From contig JAQTSH010000089.1 of NCBI GenBank assembly GCA_028711405.1, forward strand, positions 1 to 6,404: 6,404 bases of DNA. The letters are read 5' to 3'. Source of the stretch: Methanoregula sp. (lineage in GTDB: Archaea > Halobacteriota > Methanomicrobia > Methanomicrobiales > Methanospirillaceae). The notes below the pieces were generated by a model. The model did no database searches, was not told the DNA's origin, and saw nothing but the letters and a program-made list of their open reading frames with translations. Position numbers and translations under genes: made by a program. Of this stretch, positions 5,812 through 6,404 are shown in pieces (within the stretch, counting starts at the first letter, position 1; every line of letters begins with the position of its first letter).

Positions 5812-6404
5812 TTATATCTCTTTTTCCGGGTTCGGGTTCTTGTATTCCTTTCGGGTATAGGTATATTTTTGTGAGACTCCGCCAGCAAGCACGATCCGGT
5901 ACCATTCATAGATTGTCCGCCAGAACCCGTACTGGTCGTATCTCCGGAAATCGAACCCGACCTTCATGTGCCGGTTGAAGACGACCTTTCCCTCTTTGCG
6001 TAAACGGGTCGCAATCTCAAGATCGTCCCCTGCATCCATAATCCGGTACATCCCGGCATGGGCAAGGGCGTCATACCGGAAGATCGTGTTGCAGCCAAGC
6101 GTGTAATAATACAGCCGGGTGATTGCCCCGAAATACATCAGGAGATCGAAGAGGAGGACATACCGCCGGTTTTTTGGTGTATCTTCAATCGAAGTGACCG
6201 GTCCGAAGGCAAGCACGACACGGGGATCGGCAAACGAGTGGAGGATCTGTTCGATCCAGTCCGGGGCAGCGATACAGTCGGCATCGGTGGTCGCAACAAT
6301 ATCATATTTTGCCCGGACAAACCCGTCGTTCCTTGCACCAGGCACCCGCGCGGATTCCTGGATGAATACCAGATCCGCGTATTGTGCGGCAATCTCCCGT
6401 GTCC
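5812..6404 (-). CDS. Family 2 glycosyltransferase (5' partial, C-terminal part)
   Basis: The frame is open from the right edge (first full codon at 6402) to the TAA at 5812-5814, giving 196 visible residues. An apparent GTG start at 6343-6345 is only an internal Val: the residues before it (IQESARVPGARNDGF) continue the family pattern. Visible GT-A fold features are the GARNDG helix (22-27), the metal and nucleotide-sugar binding DAD (40-42), the catalytic-base region DAGDDLEIATRL (123-134) and an aromatic RRYDQYGFW segment (153-161, in the place of a QxxRW-like motif). The N-terminal strand that binds the nucleotide lies outside the window. It should transfer a sugar from a nucleotide- or lipid-linked donor at the cytoplasmic membrane face; donor and acceptor cannot be told. 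A moderately hydrophobic stretch (80-104) is probably not a membrane span, and the tail is charged. It converges on the racemase gene. Confidence 0.87.
   Translation of the reverse strand, partial: TREIAAQYADLVFIQESARVPGARNDGFVRAKYDIVATTDADCIAAPDWIEQILHSFADPRVVLAFGPVTSIEDTPKNRRYVLLFDLLMYFGAITRLYYYTLGCNTIFRYDALAHAGMYRIMDAGDDLEIATRLRKEGKVVFNRHMKVGFDFRRYDQYGFWRTIYEWYRIVLAGGVSQKYTYTRKEYKNPNPEKEI
5817..5825 (+). terminator. Candidate T-rich terminator for the racemase gene
   Basis: The + strand reads TCTCTTTTT 26 bp after the racemase stop, a simple T-rich archaeal-type termination signal without a hairpin. It lies within the 3' end of the opposing glycosyltransferase gene; only 20 bp separate the two stops. 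A second T-rich stretch (TATATTTTT, 5862-5870) could serve as backup. Confidence 0.3.

Noticed and set aside
6343..6345. GTG as the start of the glycosyltransferase
   Set aside because: The frame continues open to the right edge with residues typical of the family, so this is an internal valine.
1..6404. tRNA, rRNA, CRISPR or insertion sequence
   Set aside because: No cloverleaf-like segment, spaced repeat array, transposase or terminal inverted repeats were seen by eye.

Overview
The window is GC-rich, gene-dense DNA from a methanogenic archaeon, most likely of the Methanomicrobiales (for example a relative of Methanoregula or Methanosphaerula; the lineage is an inference from protein style and composition, not a measurement). 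The strongest marker is a gene for the archaeal pterin pyrophosphokinase MptE, which belongs to tetrahydromethanopterin-type cofactor synthesis. Other archaeal signs are a TrkA-N/DHH fusion, a COG1031-type radical SAM protein and TATA-like promoter elements. No RNA gene, CRISPR array or insertion sequence was seen.

Bases 1-3557 hold a tight co-directional cluster on the + strand: the 3' part of a TrkA-N plus DHH/DHHA1 phosphoesterase, mptE, and a radical SAM protein ending in a helix-hairpin-helix. Each downstream gene overlaps the previous one by exactly 11 bp, so they are probably one transcript with coupled translation. Bases 3558-3808 are the only real intergenic space. They hold three tandem 11-bp units followed by a TATA-like element, which looks like a regulated promoter for the next gene.

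Bases 3809-4864 encode a polytopic membrane protein of the UPF0104 / flippase-like (lysylphosphatidylglycerol synthase TM region) family. After a 36-bp gap comes the most unusual gene (4901-5791): a complete aspartate/glutamate racemase-family domain behind a lipoprotein signal peptide and a low-complexity linker. One of its two catalytic-cysteine positions is changed. Its close TATA-like box and lack of a Shine-Dalgarno sequence suggest a nearly leaderless transcript.

From 5812 to the right edge, on the - strand and converging on the racemase gene, lies the C-terminal part of a family 2 glycosyltransferase, open at the window edge. The right half therefore has an envelope theme (membrane flippase-like protein, surface lipoprotein, glycosyltransferase). 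The left half is cofactor, nucleotide and probably RNA metabolism.
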